Part shown: positions 1 to 12,213 of the stretch, piece by piece
Layout of the letters: the number at the start of each line of letters is the position of its first letter
Numbering within the stretch: the first letter of the stretch is position 1
The notes under the pieces: model-generated
What the model was told of the DNA's origin: nothing
What the model saw: only the letters and a program-made list of their open reading frames with translations
Database searches by the model: none
Assembly (NCBI RefSeq): GCF_019649055.1
Contig: NW_026570237.1
Location: 186,001-250,000 of the forward strand
Direction: 5' to 3'
From: Paramacrobiotus metropolitanus
Lineage: Eukaryota; Tardigrada; Eutardigrada; Parachela; Macrobiotidae
DNA: 64,000 bases
Position numbers and translations under genes: made by a program

Positions 1-1646
1 TCTAGCCCAAAGCGGTACGTCCGTTGGCTGATCTCTGCTATAGCGTCGGCCTGCTTGTTGCTCTCCGCAAACCGGTCGATGAATTTATCCAGCCATTCAT
101 TGACAGTCCAGCCTTCTTCAGGCTCGGAGGTCGACTGGTTTTCAAACCATTCGAGGGCCGGGCCGGAGAGGGCAGTTTCAATGCGGTCGTGAAGTTCACG
201 TTCGGTTCATCCAGGTCGCCGTCCGGTCCGTAGATCCGTCGGATGGATTTCACCCATCTGCCCAGGTTTGTGCAGACTCCGTCAAACTTCGGTAACTGGG
301 GTCGGTTGAAGCAATCTCTCTTCGCGTTCCCGGGCATGCCGTAGGGCTGCCATGACACGTTCTGCGTCGGGACCGTGTTGAGGGGCCGGGTAGCCTTGTT
401 GGGCCACCGGGATGAACTGCGGTTGAGCCGGCTGATGTTGAGCCGGGGGTTGAGCCAGGTATGGAACCGGAGGTTGAACCGGGTGTTGAGCCGGATGGTT
501 ACCCTGCAAGTCGGGTTAACCAGGTGGGTCGACCAAGTTGGGTCGATCTCCCGGTGCCAATGGTCTCAGATGTTCTGGCTCGGCCGCATTCTGCGGCATC
601 CGTCCGGCGATTTGCAGGCGGAGGCCAGGATCCCGCCAAATCGGCTGATTCCGCAGTCGACGATAAGCACCAGTCGGGTCTCCGGGGGTCGGGCTGGATG
701 AAGATGACTCCGAGTAATGGTCCGGTAACTGGTCGCGACCCTCAATTAGACCTATTTGGGTCATGTTTAGGGTCTCCTGCGGCAGAACGTGCCTCGGTTG
801 CTGGTCTAGCAGCACCCTCGAGGGTCGGTCCCGTCTGGGATCCGCAGGATGGGGTCCGGTAACCTCATTCTGAGGGGCAGACACAATAACTGCCGGGTAA
901 TGAGGCTGTTGTGACACTGGCTTTAGCACAGGCTGCTGCTGCTCCAAGTTGGAGATCCGCCGATGTAAGGCTTCCATGTCCTGCCTGGTAGCCGTCTGCA
1001 AGTACCGAGGTTCCGCTGCAGGGTGCCAAAGGCATGCTGGGTTTCATTCTGTTGGGTGCCGAGGGCATGCCGGGTTTCCGTGTGCTCCCGCTGAAGTGTA
1101 CCAACAGCTTGCAGGGTTTCCGTCTGGTTTTTCTGCAAAGTACCGACGGCTTGCAGGGTGTCCGTCTGGTTCTGTTGCAAGATGCCGAAGTTCTGCGCTG
1201 AATTCGCTTGCAGTTGCCCTAGGAGGCCAGCAATCTGCTGGAGAAGTGGCGAGTTCTGTTCGCGCCCTTCTGATGGGTCGGGTCTACAGTCCAACGGGGT
1301 TGCGTACCGAGGGTCCAACTGAGGTGAAGCCCCGAGGCCGATATGAGGGACATTCTGTCCTGGTGAAGGGGTTGCCTGTACCCCCACTAGCCTAATTGGG
1401 CCCGTGGATGGTACGTAGCGGCCAGCGGGACTAACATAATTAGGGTCGTAACCCCCGGTCTTCATCGGTTCCGGTGGAGTCTGGTGACTACGGGTCTGAG
1501 CGCTCATTCTGACGCTCAGCCTCAGTAACCAGGGAATGAAGATAATGTGATGCCTCGGCCGGGGCGTACAGACTATCCCTATTTGGGGACCGTCTGATGT
1601 TGACAGGTTCAGCTGGTTCAGCCTCGGTACGTCCGGCTTCGAGGGT
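1..1646 (-). pseudogene. Partial second copy of minus-strand gag (direct-repeat copy 1)
   Basis: This block is nearly identical to 9277-10922; I saw only a handful of substitutions and one- or two-base indels. On the minus strand it encodes the coiled-coil N-terminus, Pro/Gln-rich linker and start of the capsid-like region of the gag described at 8478-10594. It is cut by the window edge and broken internally: the frame changes in the coiled coil near 1007 and in the capsid region near 145. At 1646 similarity to the other copy stops abruptly and a Ty1/copia-type gag fragment begins. It is a retroelement fragment, from a tandem or segmental duplication of about 9.3 kb or an assembly duplication. 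Confidence 0.7.
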
Positions 1647-1649
1647 GAT

Positions 1650-2130
1650 GCACTGATGCACTCATCGTTCGTCTTCGTCGACTTCCCGCACCCATCTATC
1701 TTCGCTGCTTGCACATGCAATGTCGCCATAAACGTATTCACGTCATCCGTCTCTTGCCACTTCACGTTGAAGGAATTCTGTGTATTGCCGACATAAGGTC
1801 ACTGGCAGACTTCAGTTCCCGCAGCTCTTTAATCCTGTCGAGAATTGCTTTCCACGTCTTGCAGTCTTACTTGATTAAACGTTGCTACGTCAATCATGGC
1901 ACGGAGAATACTCCTAGCCTTGCCATCTCCGGCAATCCACTTCTTGTATAGCGCATGCTTCTTCTCATCCTCCGGTACATCCACAGGCATCGCTTGCGTC
2001 CCATCCACGATGGACCAACGTCCTCACCCGTCAGCCCATCTTCAATCTGCACTCTCCACCGTGCATAATTCGGATCATCAACACAGTTATCTTGATTCCT
2101 TTCATAGACATTTTACCGTGGACTGGATCC
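1650..2130 (-). pseudogene. Ty1/copia-type gag fragment
   Basis: Reading the minus strand from about 2130 to 1650 gives the signature of copia-type gag (UBN2-like) proteins. There is an NYARWRVQIEDGL-type start, a short stretch around IVDGTQAMPVDVPEDE, then KKWIAGDGKARSILRAMIDV, followed in other frames by ILDRIKELRELKSASDLM and VKWQETDDVNTFMATL. The fragment is split over at least three frames and contains stops, so it is dead. It joins directly to the coiled-coil gag segment ending at 1646, so two retroelement types abut here. Family assignment is by eye. Confidence 0.55.
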
Positions 2131-2179
2131 ACCTGATCCCTACACTGTACGAATTCTACGCAACCAAAGGTCAAGACTA

Positions 2180-3980
2180 ACTTCCTGCTTAGAGACAAGC
2201 AGGTCTCATAATCTATTAGAATATATTGGATAATGTTCTGACTACACGTATCCTATAACGAACCAACACACTTCCCATCGTATTATTCACTAGACTGATA
2301 CACGATGTTCAAGGAATACATGTTACTGACAGGGCTTTAAGTACCACACATTGTACGATAAGCACACTCACTGACACATGACTTAGCCCGTATGTATCAT
2401 CGGTTAGGGATCTGTATACTGGATGCATATGATCAGATATTAAGTTACACATACACAATGAGTAATCATAATAAAAATCGTTTGCGACTAGTTTTGCCCT
2501 AAGATAAATCTCTAAACAGAATAACACGGTACTTTTGGTTTCTTTTGTTGCTTCGCGTATTTAAATATAGTACACGGGGCATCATTGGATACAGTTGATG
2601 AAACAAAACGTCCAGTGACACAAGGCCTGAGTTTTCGTTTGAAGTGTTTTCTAATTGATTGCGTCCCTGCTGTCCCCTTTTCATATAAAGTCGTTGCTTT
2701 TCGTGTCATGGAACAGACGCCGTTAGGTGTTCGGAAAACACTGCAATGAATTTTCGGCAGACATTTCAATGAACCGGAAACCTCCGTGGAATGCATCAAG
2801 CTAATTCATCGGTTTTTTAAGGTTAATGGTTGCACAAATTCTGCGAAAATCAAATCGTTTTGAAACGCTGGCCGAACACATCTTCCTAGGATGTTACGAC
2901 AGTAAGACCCATTCCTTTCAAACCATGCAGATGCCGGGCCTTCTGATTAAAGGGCCTTCTGGGTGATATCAATCTTCTCTGGCTCGAGCGGATGCAGCAC
3001 CTGCAACTGCTGGCCGCCGGAATCTTGGTGATACAATAACTGAAAAAGATTGTCCTTATCTGCTTACAAGATGTCTGCTTCTGAGTTAAATTCGCACTCT
3101 GTCGTGAATTCCAAATGCAAACGGGATAATTTTTGGGCATTATAGCACACAAGGTGGAGTGAACGGGCAAGTGTATCCCATCCGGGCACAATTTTGGCTC
3201 ACCATGCAGGTTCTCAGTGAAGTTGACGAAACGCAGACGTTTGCCATTTCCTCCGGGACTGATAATAGCAAAATCCATAATTTGAAGTTTTTCTTACACC
3301 TTTTTTGATTGCTATTTTGCCCTGCAGGCTTGTTTTTTCGTTTTACCTTTTAAGAGATTCGGCCCCGTATAAGCACCGCGTTTATGAATGAGTTGGTTTT
3401 AGTCGTACTATCGCATTCGTTAACCGGGGATATGAATAATAACAGTGTTATGATCATCATGGTGGAAAGCGCAGGTAAGTGAAACATCTTTCGTCAAACT
3501 ACTGTGTTCCCTTAAGTGAGATAAAGTAGACAGGAGAAGAATACTCGTACTAAGAAGTAGGAATTGATGGAAGGTTTAATTGGCCATAAATGCCCCGCGC
3601 TCAAGCTCTGACTCTGACTCTGACCGCTCAAACTCTGACTCTGACTACTCACTACGCACCCTTGAACCTGGGCAATAAATATGAAGCGTCCGCAAAGATT
3701 TTGCAGAATCAAGACAGCTCACCATTTCGGCAGCTTAAGGTGATGTTCCGGCTTTGTGACCGCATGTGTACTGGGAGAAACACAGTGATCACATAACGTA
3801 CCAAACGTTCGCCTTGGTTCGGACACAGTTGTATGTCTTTATCTGGCAAGGCACAATTAGGAATATTACTTTGCTGGAATGCCAATTTAGAGCCGATGGT
3901 TTCTTAAAATCTGCGCTGCACTCTTTTTTGCATCTGATAATAAAGCCACGAATTCCGCTTTTGCTGTGGCACTAAAATTT
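2180..3980. other. Mostly featureless stretch; one unassigned minus-strand ORF
   Basis: No recognised gene is visible. A 130-codon minus-strand reading frame at 2886-3278 begins MDFAIISPGGNGKRLRFV and has several cysteines in its second half. I do not recognise it, and it has no supporting neighbour. A short CTCTGA-type simple repeat lies at about 3600-3650. Confidence 0.3.
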
Positions 3981-6900
3981 GCTACCCATAGCAACCGGTG
4001 CATGCTGTCGTCTGCATCCAGAGCCGCAGAGCTCAGACGACAGAGAAGGCTCTGGGCTGGAGTCCGAGTCCGGCTCCGATGGATTTTTGCCTTCTGGTCG
4101 GGACGGAGGCCCCTATTGGGAGCCGTCCTGGTCCGTGAAAGGCTAGCTTAGCATCCTCTGGGCGGGAGTCTGGCCCCTGTTCTGTCTACTCCAATGGGGT
4201 ATTTTCTCGGTGTTCTAGGCTTCTTGACCGAGGGTTGATAGGACTTTGATATTCGTTCGAGGGTGGATTGGGACTTAGAATTTCCAAAAGGGTTAAGTTG
4301 GACACCTATTAGGCCTCAAGCTCCGGAGCGTTTAGGGTCCGGGAAGGTTATTAACGATCCATCCGTTCAGTGGCTGGATATGGCTGAAGACTGCGACGTA
4401 GCAAATCATGGTTAAGAGCCGCGATCTGCGGATGGAATATGGTCGCGAAGATCTCCACGGACGGCCGTACCTGTGGCGGTCCCCTGTCACTTTTCTTCGG
4501 TAGCAGAGCGTGGTTAGCCACGATCTGCAGGTTAGACATCGTTGGCTCAGGCAAAGGCTCCGTTCTGGGCCGGTGATGGTAGCCAAACGTGGTTGAGGTC
4601 GCGATCTGCGATGTTGGTAGCAGATATGGTTAAGGACACGATCCGTGCCATGAAAGTTATGAGCACCGGAGGATCCGAACATTCTGACGGATGCTGTCCG
4701 GGGGAAACCGCGGGAGACATGCCGGTACGGTGCAAGCACTGAAATTCTGACGGCTGCACTTGTAATTTCCGGGTCAATCCGGGGAGTCCTTTTCTTTGGA
4801 TTTGTTAAGCTGACCCTCAGGGGGTGGAGTCGAACTTTGGCTTCTCCACCGAGGGTCAGAATGATATAGAATTTTTGAGGAGGGTTCAACCACCGTATCC
4901 CTTATTGAGGGTTCTGTTAGGTGGCAGAACGTGGTTAGTACGATCTGCGCTTCCGGTCCATTCTACCACCGTCTCCCTTATTGATGGTCCGTATGGTAGA
5001 AGATGCGGTTAGAATGCAGTCCACAGGGGGTCTACTGCGGTATCCCTTATTGAGGTCCGGCTAGTAGCGGGAACAAGGTGAGTGCCGCAATCTGCGGTTG
5101 CAGGGTCCGGGAACTATTGTCCATGTCCCTGTTGGGGACGTCGTCATGACTATTTCCAGCTAGTTTCATGGTGAGCTTAATCCTATTGGGGTCCGGCTAC
5201 CATTGAGTTCCAGTTCACCGAGGCTCTTTTGCTGTCAGGTGTCTATCGGACTTATGGTGACCTTCTGGTTTGCTTCGGTGACCAGCTTCCGTCCGTCGGC
5301 GCGATTCTTCGGACGATGGTCCAGTTGACTTGGCTGGTTCTGCCTCAACCTTCGGTCGTTCAGGCTTCTTCGGTTCCTTTGATGCAGCCTTGGGTAATTT
5401 AACAGAGTCCAATATCTGCGTCAGGCCGACCTTCATGGGGGTCTTGCACCGTCGTAGAAAGTCAATGTTGAAGTCAAGGCTCGGTCTGTGCCGTTGTCTT
5501 CACAGTTTCAGGGAAATCCAGGCTGCCTAGCCGGGCGTCCAGGATCGGGGCTTCGGGTTCTCCGAAGCTTCCATATTAGCGTTCGAGGCTTCTCAGCAGC
5601 CGAGTTAAGGTGTCTCCAACTTGATGCAAGGTGCGAGCCACCCTTTGACGTGATCCACGTGGTACCTATTGGGTGCCATCTCCGGCTTGTAGGCTCCGGG
5701 TTTCCCGCGTTCCTGCCCATTGGGCAAGATGGGATTATTAAAAAGAGGGTCATCCTTCGGATGTCAACCTTGGCTCGGTCGCCTCCTTCGCTTCTGTCCG
5801 GTTAATTACTCCGTCCAAGAGCGAACTGGCGGTTTCCGCTCCGTGGTATTCAGCCATGTCCTGGGTTGGTCGCCTCCTGCGCTTCTGTCCGGGTAATTAC
5901 TCCGTTCAGTGGCGATTCGGCGTTCCTACCCATGACAACTGGCTATAATCCGAGGTCGGTGGTATCCCTCTTCTAGCCGACGAAGTTAGAATTTTTCGCC
6001 AGAAAATGACATTTTCCCAGACAAGACAAGTTTCCCAGCCATCTTGCTCGGTGAAGGTAGGGTCCGGACCCTCAATTGAGGGTTCCGACCATCATTTGGG
6101 AGGGTCCGAGGTTCATCCTTCGGGGGTGCGTCTGGGGTCTCCAAACGTCTTTCTCGGTCCGGCAAGGCCGATTCTCGGTCCTTTCCGGATGACTAGGGTT
6201 TTTCTCGGTGGTTTGAGGCTCCAAGGCGGGAACATCAGAGTTCCGCCCGGTAAACTCGCCTTGTGAGTCACCTTCCGTGTCGGAAAAGAAGTCCCTTGGG
6301 TCCATTCCGGATCTGTTCTGGTAACCGTGTCACCTCGTTGGGGTAACACCGGGTCATCGAGGTTTGATGACACCGCGGCAACGGTTAGTGCCGGGTACGA
6401 GCCTCCGTTGATTGGAGGAATGGTTGGCATGGCACCTATTGGGCGCTGAGAGCCAACCCGAGCCTCCGGGTTCACAGTATTCTTGCCTATTGAGCAAGTC
6501 GAAACCTCGGATCCAATTTTGGATGGCTCTTGGGAAGTTCTATCCCGGTCATTCTCCAGGTATCTCATGTCATTCAACAGTGGTCACCGGGCAATTACTT
6601 AAGGTACCACTACATCAGGAGCTTTTTATTGCCCCAGAGTGCTTCTACCTAGGCTTGCATGGCTGCTAACTCAGCCTGGCTCCGAAGGAGACATTAGCGG
6701 CTCTTCTATCTGCCACTCAGTGCCCGATGCCTCTGGTATCGGGATAGCCTTACCAACCCGTCTACCTTGCGGGCTTTATCCTCTTTACGGGCTTGCTGTG
6801 CCACGGTGATCTTCTGTCCGTCGCCAGTCCGATCCGTTAGAGTGCATCCTTCCTCGGGACTTGGTTTACTGCGGCGGTCTTCTGTGCGTTGCCAGCTTGA

Positions 6901-7001
6901 TCCTGGCCGAGGGTGCGGTTTTAGGGGGTATCGACCTTCTGTTGTACCGGTTTATCCGCACTGCCCGATGCCTCTGGTATCGGGATAGGCTTCCGTCCCG
7001 T

Positions 7002-8000
7002 CTACCTTGCGGGCTTTCTGGTCCTGCTTTGCTGCCGGAACCTTCTGTCCTTCGCCAGTCTGATCCTGGCAGGGATACGGTTTTCACCGGCGTCGACTTT
7101 CCGGATTACCCGTATATCTACACTGCCCGATGCCTCTGGTATCGGGATTGGCTGCACTACCGGGTTAGGCTGTTGAGGTGTCCGGTCAGCCGGAGAGTCC
7201 GTTGGGACTCTGCTTGTCGACCGGAGGTTCCTTTGCAGCAGCTCTCCTATACTAGTGACCGGTGGTATGGCTCGTCTTGTATCGGACGCAGTTGAACGGG
7301 TAGCTACTCCGTCACCTAGCGCCCGAGCGTAAGCCTCCTTGTATTCGGCGACATTGCTTGCCGTCGCCGAGGTTCCATCCCTGGGCCCGTGGTAGGTAAC
7401 CTTGTCCGCAGTTTTGGCAGACGATCCACTCGAAGCTTTGCCGGGGGATCCTTCCGTCTTTTTGGCGGGCGTTCCGTCCGCTGGGGGTGCGGTGGAGGGT
7501 CCAAGAGGCCTACTCGCATCCTGGGGGGTCATGTTACAGCCTTTCGCCGAGGCTCGAGGTCCGGTTGCAGTGGCGATTTTAGTGACGCCATCCGGTCCGG
7601 TGGGTAAGGCGCCGTTCTTGGCACCTGTCGGTCCGGCGACGTTATATTCGCCCGACGTTCCGGTGGACGAAGTGCCTTTAATGGCACCGGAGGGTCCGAG
7701 GGGCACAGCGCCGTTCATGGCACCGGCTGGTGTGGCGACGTTATTGGCGCCAGGCGACCCGGTAGCATGGGTGCTACCGGACGACACTATTCCTTTTTGG
7801 GAACCATGTCGTCCTTTAAGGGTCTTCTGGAGAGACTGAGACCCACTGGAGCCTAATTGGGCTACCGTGGTAGGTCCCAGAGTCGGTTGACTCGGTTCAA
7901 CGGAACGTCCGGATTTACCCTGAGTCGTCGGCGGCCGTGTCCGTGATGGGCTGACGGCGATATTGTCGCCAGTCGGCTTAACGGCATGAGTCGCTGTCAA
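7002..8000 (-). CDS. Gly/Pro/Thr/Ser-rich low-complexity ORF (332 codons)
   Basis: A long open frame on the same strand as, and downstream of, the gag reading. It is made of short degenerate G-P-S/T-G-A repeats (for example GPSGAIKGTSSTGTSGEYN), giving a collagen-like look without strict GXY periodicity, and turns more charged near its C-terminus. No domain is recognisable. It could be the C-terminal extension of the neighbouring gag polyprotein or an ORF opened by repeat expansion in GC-rich DNA. The hairpin repeats described for this region run through it. Confidence 0.3.
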   Translation of the reverse strand: MTATHAVKPTGDNIAVSPSRTRPPTTQGKSGRSVEPSQPTLGPTTVAQLGSSGSQSLQKTLKGRHGSQKGIVSSGSTHATGSPGANNVATPAGAMNGAVPLGPSGAIKGTSSTGTSGEYNVAGPTGAKNGALPTGPDGVTKIATATGPRASAKGCNMTPQDASRPLGPSTAPPADGTPAKKTEGSPGKASSGSSAKTADKVTYHGPRDGTSATASNVAEYKEAYARALGDGVATRSTASDTRRAIPPVTSIGELLQRNLRSTSRVPTDSPADRTPQQPNPVVQPIPIPEASGSVDIRVIRKVDAGENRIPARIRLAKDRRFRQQSRTRKPAR

Positions 8001-8477
8001 GGGTCCGGCGACGTTGTCGTTTCTGTTTAGGATGGTTCCGGTTCGGATACCATCCGGGCCGTCAAGATTCTCTTGTCGGGCACGGGCCGACCGCGGCAGC
8101 TATTGGCGCCTACGGTGGCCCTTATCTTCCGCAACTTCCGGGTTTTGAAGTTTTAGTTGCTTTTCTATGAGTATTGGGAGGGCCGGCGAAGGTTCGCTCG
8201 TCGGACGGGGGCCCACCGGCGCGATTATGGGCGCTTGCAGTGGATCCTCCAAATGGGTTGTCTTTGTCCGGTGGCTCGGTTGGTGGCAAGCGGTCAGCTA
8301 AGGCACCGTTTCTTACTGACCATACTCGTTTCCCGTCAGGTATACCGGGGCTGATCCACCACCGTTATTGGGGGGATAAGGTGCTGACCCTGAGGGCTGC
8401 GGAGCTACTGGCTCCTGCATCCGTCCGGCGGGATACTGGTATCCGTCAGGTTCGGAGTAGTATCCACCTTCATCTGG

Positions 8478-10594
8478 CTAACCTCCACCATTAACTCTTC
8501 CTTCGGGGGGCTGGTTCCGGTTGACCCTTCTCCTCGGTCTCCCTGCGCCTATTGGGCGCAAAGGAACCAAGGCCGCGCGGTTCGGATTTGCCGAGCCTAT
8601 CGGGCCACCGCCATCATACCTCTGACGCCAGTTCTTGTACCAGCGCAGGTTCGGGTTGAACGCCGGGTCAACGTTCGCGTACGCGCAGGCATTGCTGTGG
8701 CGATTGCCCCACATGCAGTTGCCGCAGGTAATCCCATTCTCGAATGTCCATTGCCAGAACAGGCCCTCCTGTCTGTCCACGTAGGCATCCAGGGTCCGCT
8801 GGCGCTGATTAGGGCCGGGGTTCTGACCGTTCTGGCCGAGGTTTCTCCCCTGACCATGGGTACCCTGCAAGAATCCGTTTCCGCCATTGCACTCTCCGTT
8901 GTAGCCTCCATTCTGGCCAGCGAACCCACTTCCTGGGTACTGGCCGGAACCGCCGTAAAAAGCCAACGGGGCCCGGGGCTGCATGGCTGGCATCCCTATT
9001 GGGGACGCAAAGTGCACTACTCGTTGAGGTTCGGGTGCCAAAATCACGTTCCGGACAATGGAGTCCTCGAACGGCATCCTGTACTCGGGCTTTCCAGCGG
9101 TGAACTTCCGGATATATGCCAAGAAATCGTCGGTAGTTTCCGGCATCCTAATGTCCAAAGCCCGGCGTAACTCTGATTCGGTTACGTTCTTCCGTAAGTA
9201 GGTGAGGGCCAGCTTTTCCGAAAGACCACCACGTGCCTTAATATTCATCATGGCGTCGTAGTACTGCTCCGGTGTCTCTAGCCCAAAGCGGTACGTCCGT
9301 TGGCTGATCTCTGCTATAGCGTCGGCCTGCTTGTTGCTCTCCGCAAACCGGTCGATGAATTTATCCAGCCATTCATTGACAGTCCAGCCTTCTTCAGGCT
9401 CGGAGGTCGACTGGTTTTCAAACCATTCGAGGCCGGGCCGGAGAGGGCAGTTTCAGTGCGGTCGTGAAGTTCACGTTCGGTTCATCCAGGTCGCCGTCCG
9501 GTCCGTAGATCCGTCGGATGGATTTCACCCATCTGCCCAGGTTTGTGCAGACTCCGTCAAACTTCGGTAACTGGGGTCGGTTGAAGCAATCTCTCTTCGC
9601 GTTCCCGGGCATGCCGTAGGGCTGCCATGACACGTTCTGCGTCGGGACCGTGTTGAGGGGCCGGGTAGCCTTGTTGGGCCACCGGGATGAACTGCGGTTG
9701 AGCCGGCTGATGTTGAGCCGGGGGTTGAGCCAGGTATGGAACCGGAGGTTGAACCGGGTGTTGAGCCGGATGGTTACCCTGCAAGTCGGGTTAACCAGGT
9801 GGGTCGACCAAGTTGGGTCGATCTCCCGGTGCCAATGGTCTCAGATGTTCTGGCTCGGCCGCATTCTGCGGCATCCGTCCGGCGATTTGCAGGCGGAGGC
9901 CAGGATCCGCCCAAGTCGGCTGATTCCGCAGTCGACGATAAGCACCAGTCGGGTCTCCGGGGGTCGGGCTGGATGAAGATGACTCCGAGTAATGGTCCGG
10001 TAACTGGTCGCGACCCTCAATTAGACCTATTTGGGTCATGTTTAGGGTCTCCTGCGGCAGAACGTGCCTCGGTTGCTGGTCTAGCAGCACCCTCGAGGGT
10101 CGGTCCCGTCTGGGATCCGCAGGATGGGGTCCGGTAACCTCATTCTGAGGGGCAGACACAATAACTGCCGGGTAATGAGGCTGTTGTGACACTGGCTTTA
10201 GCACAGGCTGCTGCTGCTCCAAGTTGGAGATCCGCCGATGTAAGGCTTCCATGTCCTGCCTGGTAGCCGTCTGCAAGTTGCCGAGGTTCCGCTGCAGGGT
10301 GCCAAAGGCATGCTGGGTTTCATTCTGTTGGGTGCCGAGGGCATGCCGGGTTTCCGTGTGCTCCCGCTGAAGTGTACCAACAGCTTGCAGGGTTTCCGTC
10401 TGGTTTTTCTGCAAAGTACCGACGGCTTGCAGGGTGTCCGTCTGGTTCTGTTGCAAGATGCCGAAGTTCTGCGCTGAATTCGCTTGCAGTTGCCCTAGGA
10501 GGCCAGCAATCTGCTGGAGAAGTGGCGAGTTCTGTTCGCGCCCTTCTGATGGGTCGGGTCTACAGTCCAACGGGGTTGCGTACCGAGGGTCCAA
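8478..10594 (-). pseudogene. LTR-retrotransposon gag (coiled coil, capsid, zinc knuckle), frame-broken
   Basis: The first part (10594-9791) is a 267-codon frame with Gln/Asn-rich repeats of about 13 residues (TLQKNQTETLQAVG type), predicted coiled coil. It ends in a Pro-rich linker followed by a Pro/Gln-rich segment at 9784-9557. The capsid-like part follows in other frames: RPQLPKFDGVCTNLGRWVKS at about 9595, then WTVNEWLDKFIDRF and a segment starting MMNIKARGGLSEKL from 9251. The C-terminal frame (9251-8478) has a Gly/Asn/Gln-rich stretch and one Cys/His knuckle, CGNCMWGNRHSNAC, spaced C-x2-C-x5-H-x3-C rather than the usual C-x2-C-x4-H-x4-C. At least one frame change lies near 9430. No protease or reverse transcriptase was found on this strand nearby. 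Confidence 0.6.
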
Positions 10595-10922
10595 CTGAGG
10601 TGAAGCCCCGAGGCCGATATGAGGGACATTCTGTCCTGGTGAAGGGTTGCCTGTACCCCCACTAGCCTAATTGGGCCCGTGGATGGTACGTAGCGGCCAG
10701 CGGGACTAACATAATTAGGGTCGTAACCCCCGGTCTTCATCGGTTCCGGTGGAGTCTGGTGACTACGGGTCTGAGCGCTCATTCTGACGCTCAGCCTCGG
10801 TAACCCGGGGAATGAAGATAATGTGATGCCTCGGCCGGGGCGTACAGACTATCCCTATTTGGGGACCGTCTGATGTTGACAGGTTCAGCTGGTTCAGCCT
10901 CGGTACGTCCGGCTTCGAGGGT
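9277..10922. repeat. Direct repeat, copy 2 of 1-1646
   Basis: Same orientation and nearly the same length as 1-1646. Similarity ends sharply after CTTCGAGGGT at the right side of both copies. Because copy 1 is cut by the window edge, the full repeat may be longer. Confidence 0.85.
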
Positions 10923-11077
10923 TCAGGCTTCGGTATACCCGGCTTCGAGGGTCCGGTAATCGGTTTGATGCTTCAGCACCTCTGCCAAGACGTACAGACT
11001 ATCCCTATTTGGGGACCGTCCGATGTCAACGGGTTCAAATTGATCAACCTCAGTACGTCCGGCTTCGAGGGCCAAGG

Positions 11078-11299
11078 GTCGAGGCTTCAATATGTCCGAC
11101 CTCGAAGTTCGAGGGTCGAGGCTTCGATATGTCCGGCCTCGAAGGTCAAGGGTCGAGGCTTCGATGTGTCCGGCCTCGAAGGTCGAGGGTCGAGGCTTCG
11201 ATATGTCCGGCCTCGAAGGTCGAGGGTCGAGGCTTCGATGTGTCCGGCCTCGAAGGTCGAGGGTCGAGGCTTCGATGTGTCCGGCCTCGAAGGTCCGGG
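11078..11299. repeat. 37-bp minisatellite, six units
   Basis: Units begin at 11078, 11115, 11152, 11189, 11226 and 11263 with consensus start GTCGAGGCTTCGATRTGTCC, and most also carry GGCCTCGAAGGTC. Each unit contains a TTCGA...TCGAA type inverted repeat. Since 37 is not a multiple of three, the array reads open in several frames by cycling the same peptide units; those frames are not genes. Confidence 0.9.
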
Positions 11300-11389
11300 T
11301 GCGGTGGTTCCGGCAATCTGCGGAAGTCGGTCGGAGTCCCTAACTGGGGACGTCCGTCCAACAATGTCCGATTACCACTGATGATGGAG

Positions 11390-12210
11390 GCTTAAGCGGT
11401 TTTCGCTTCAGCCGGGTTGACCAGATATCCCTATTGGGGACCTCTTGGTCAAGTCAAACCTTCGCTAAGTTAATTTCGAGCCTCCGTTGGATCAACCGAT
11501 TATCCCTATTGGGGACTTCAGGTTGAGTCGGACTTCCTTGGTTTGAAGAGCCTCCGAGGGTCCGTGGGGGGCACAGGTCCGGTGGGGTGAGGGGGTGATG
11601 TGGTGGGTGTGCTCGTACTACTTGTGACTCAGTACAGGTTACAGTACGGTACGGTTATTACGTACGTCCTATACTGAGGTCGTTAAGTACTGTAACGTCA
11701 CACAAAATGATCTTGCTAAATGCTGCCTACGTCACAAGTTTAGTGCCGGGCGCAAAAATTTGTAAACAAGTATGACTCACTACGGGCGCTTAGCATAGGG
11801 AATCTCCCCGTTACGCTGATTGGCTGCCGTAAAGTACTATAAATCGGCTACCGTGACGTCACAATTATTTTAAAATTTGAATTAATTAATTTCCGCGATT
11901 GAAAAATTCTGGAAAAATCAGGAAAAATTCAGAAAAATTTATTTAGCCGACCAAAAATTAATTTAGCCGGGAGAAAATTTATCCCTTAATTTTTCGAAAA
12001 TATTGGAAGGAGTTAGCCGAGGCTCAGAGGGTCTACACCGAGGCTTCGAGGGTCCGACCTAGTAAAGTTGGTTAACCCCTTATCTACCCGTAAAAGATGT
12101 TCTAAGGCCCGTTTCTCCGGGTGAAAAAGGTTTTTAGCCGACCGAACTAGTTTTCGGCGGTAGAGAATCAAAACGGCCCGGCTATATCGGGTCCACGAGG
12201 GTCTACTCGG
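11390..12210. other. Intergenic stretch, GC-rich to AT-rich transition
   Basis: No gene seen. The first part carries more CCCTATTGGGG hairpins; about 11860-12010 is strikingly AT-rich with repeated GAAAAATTC-like words between GC-rich flanks. Confidence 0.4.
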
Positions 12211-12213
12211 CCG

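Larger units (their letters stand above)
4180..11530. repeat. Family of short hairpins with CCYATTGGG-like core
   Basis: Dozens of short inverted repeats share a core close to C-C-(T/C)-A-T-T-G-(A/G)-G while the flanking arms differ but stay complementary. Examples: ATCCCTATTGGGGAC near 8995, GCGCCTATTGGGCGC near 8545, ACCCTCAATTGAGGGTTCC near 6072, TGCCCATTGGGCAAG near 5713, TTGCCTATTGAGCAA near 6493, and TATCCCTATTGGGGAC near 11425 and 11500. They lie in GC-rich, low-complexity DNA that on the minus strand also reads as Gly/Pro/Thr-rich protein over part of its length. Between 4380 and 5100 a degenerate module containing CGATCTGCG also recurs. Confidence 0.6.

Noticed and set aside
6861-7295. 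Plus-strand ORF with repeated CLWYRD peptides
   Set aside because: Shadow of the minus-strand low-complexity frame; composition driven by GC-rich repeats.
10965-11395. Three overlapping plus-strand ORFs with repeated CPASKVEGRGFD-like peptides
   Set aside because: They are one 37-bp repeat read in cycling frames; no start context or neighbour supports a gene.
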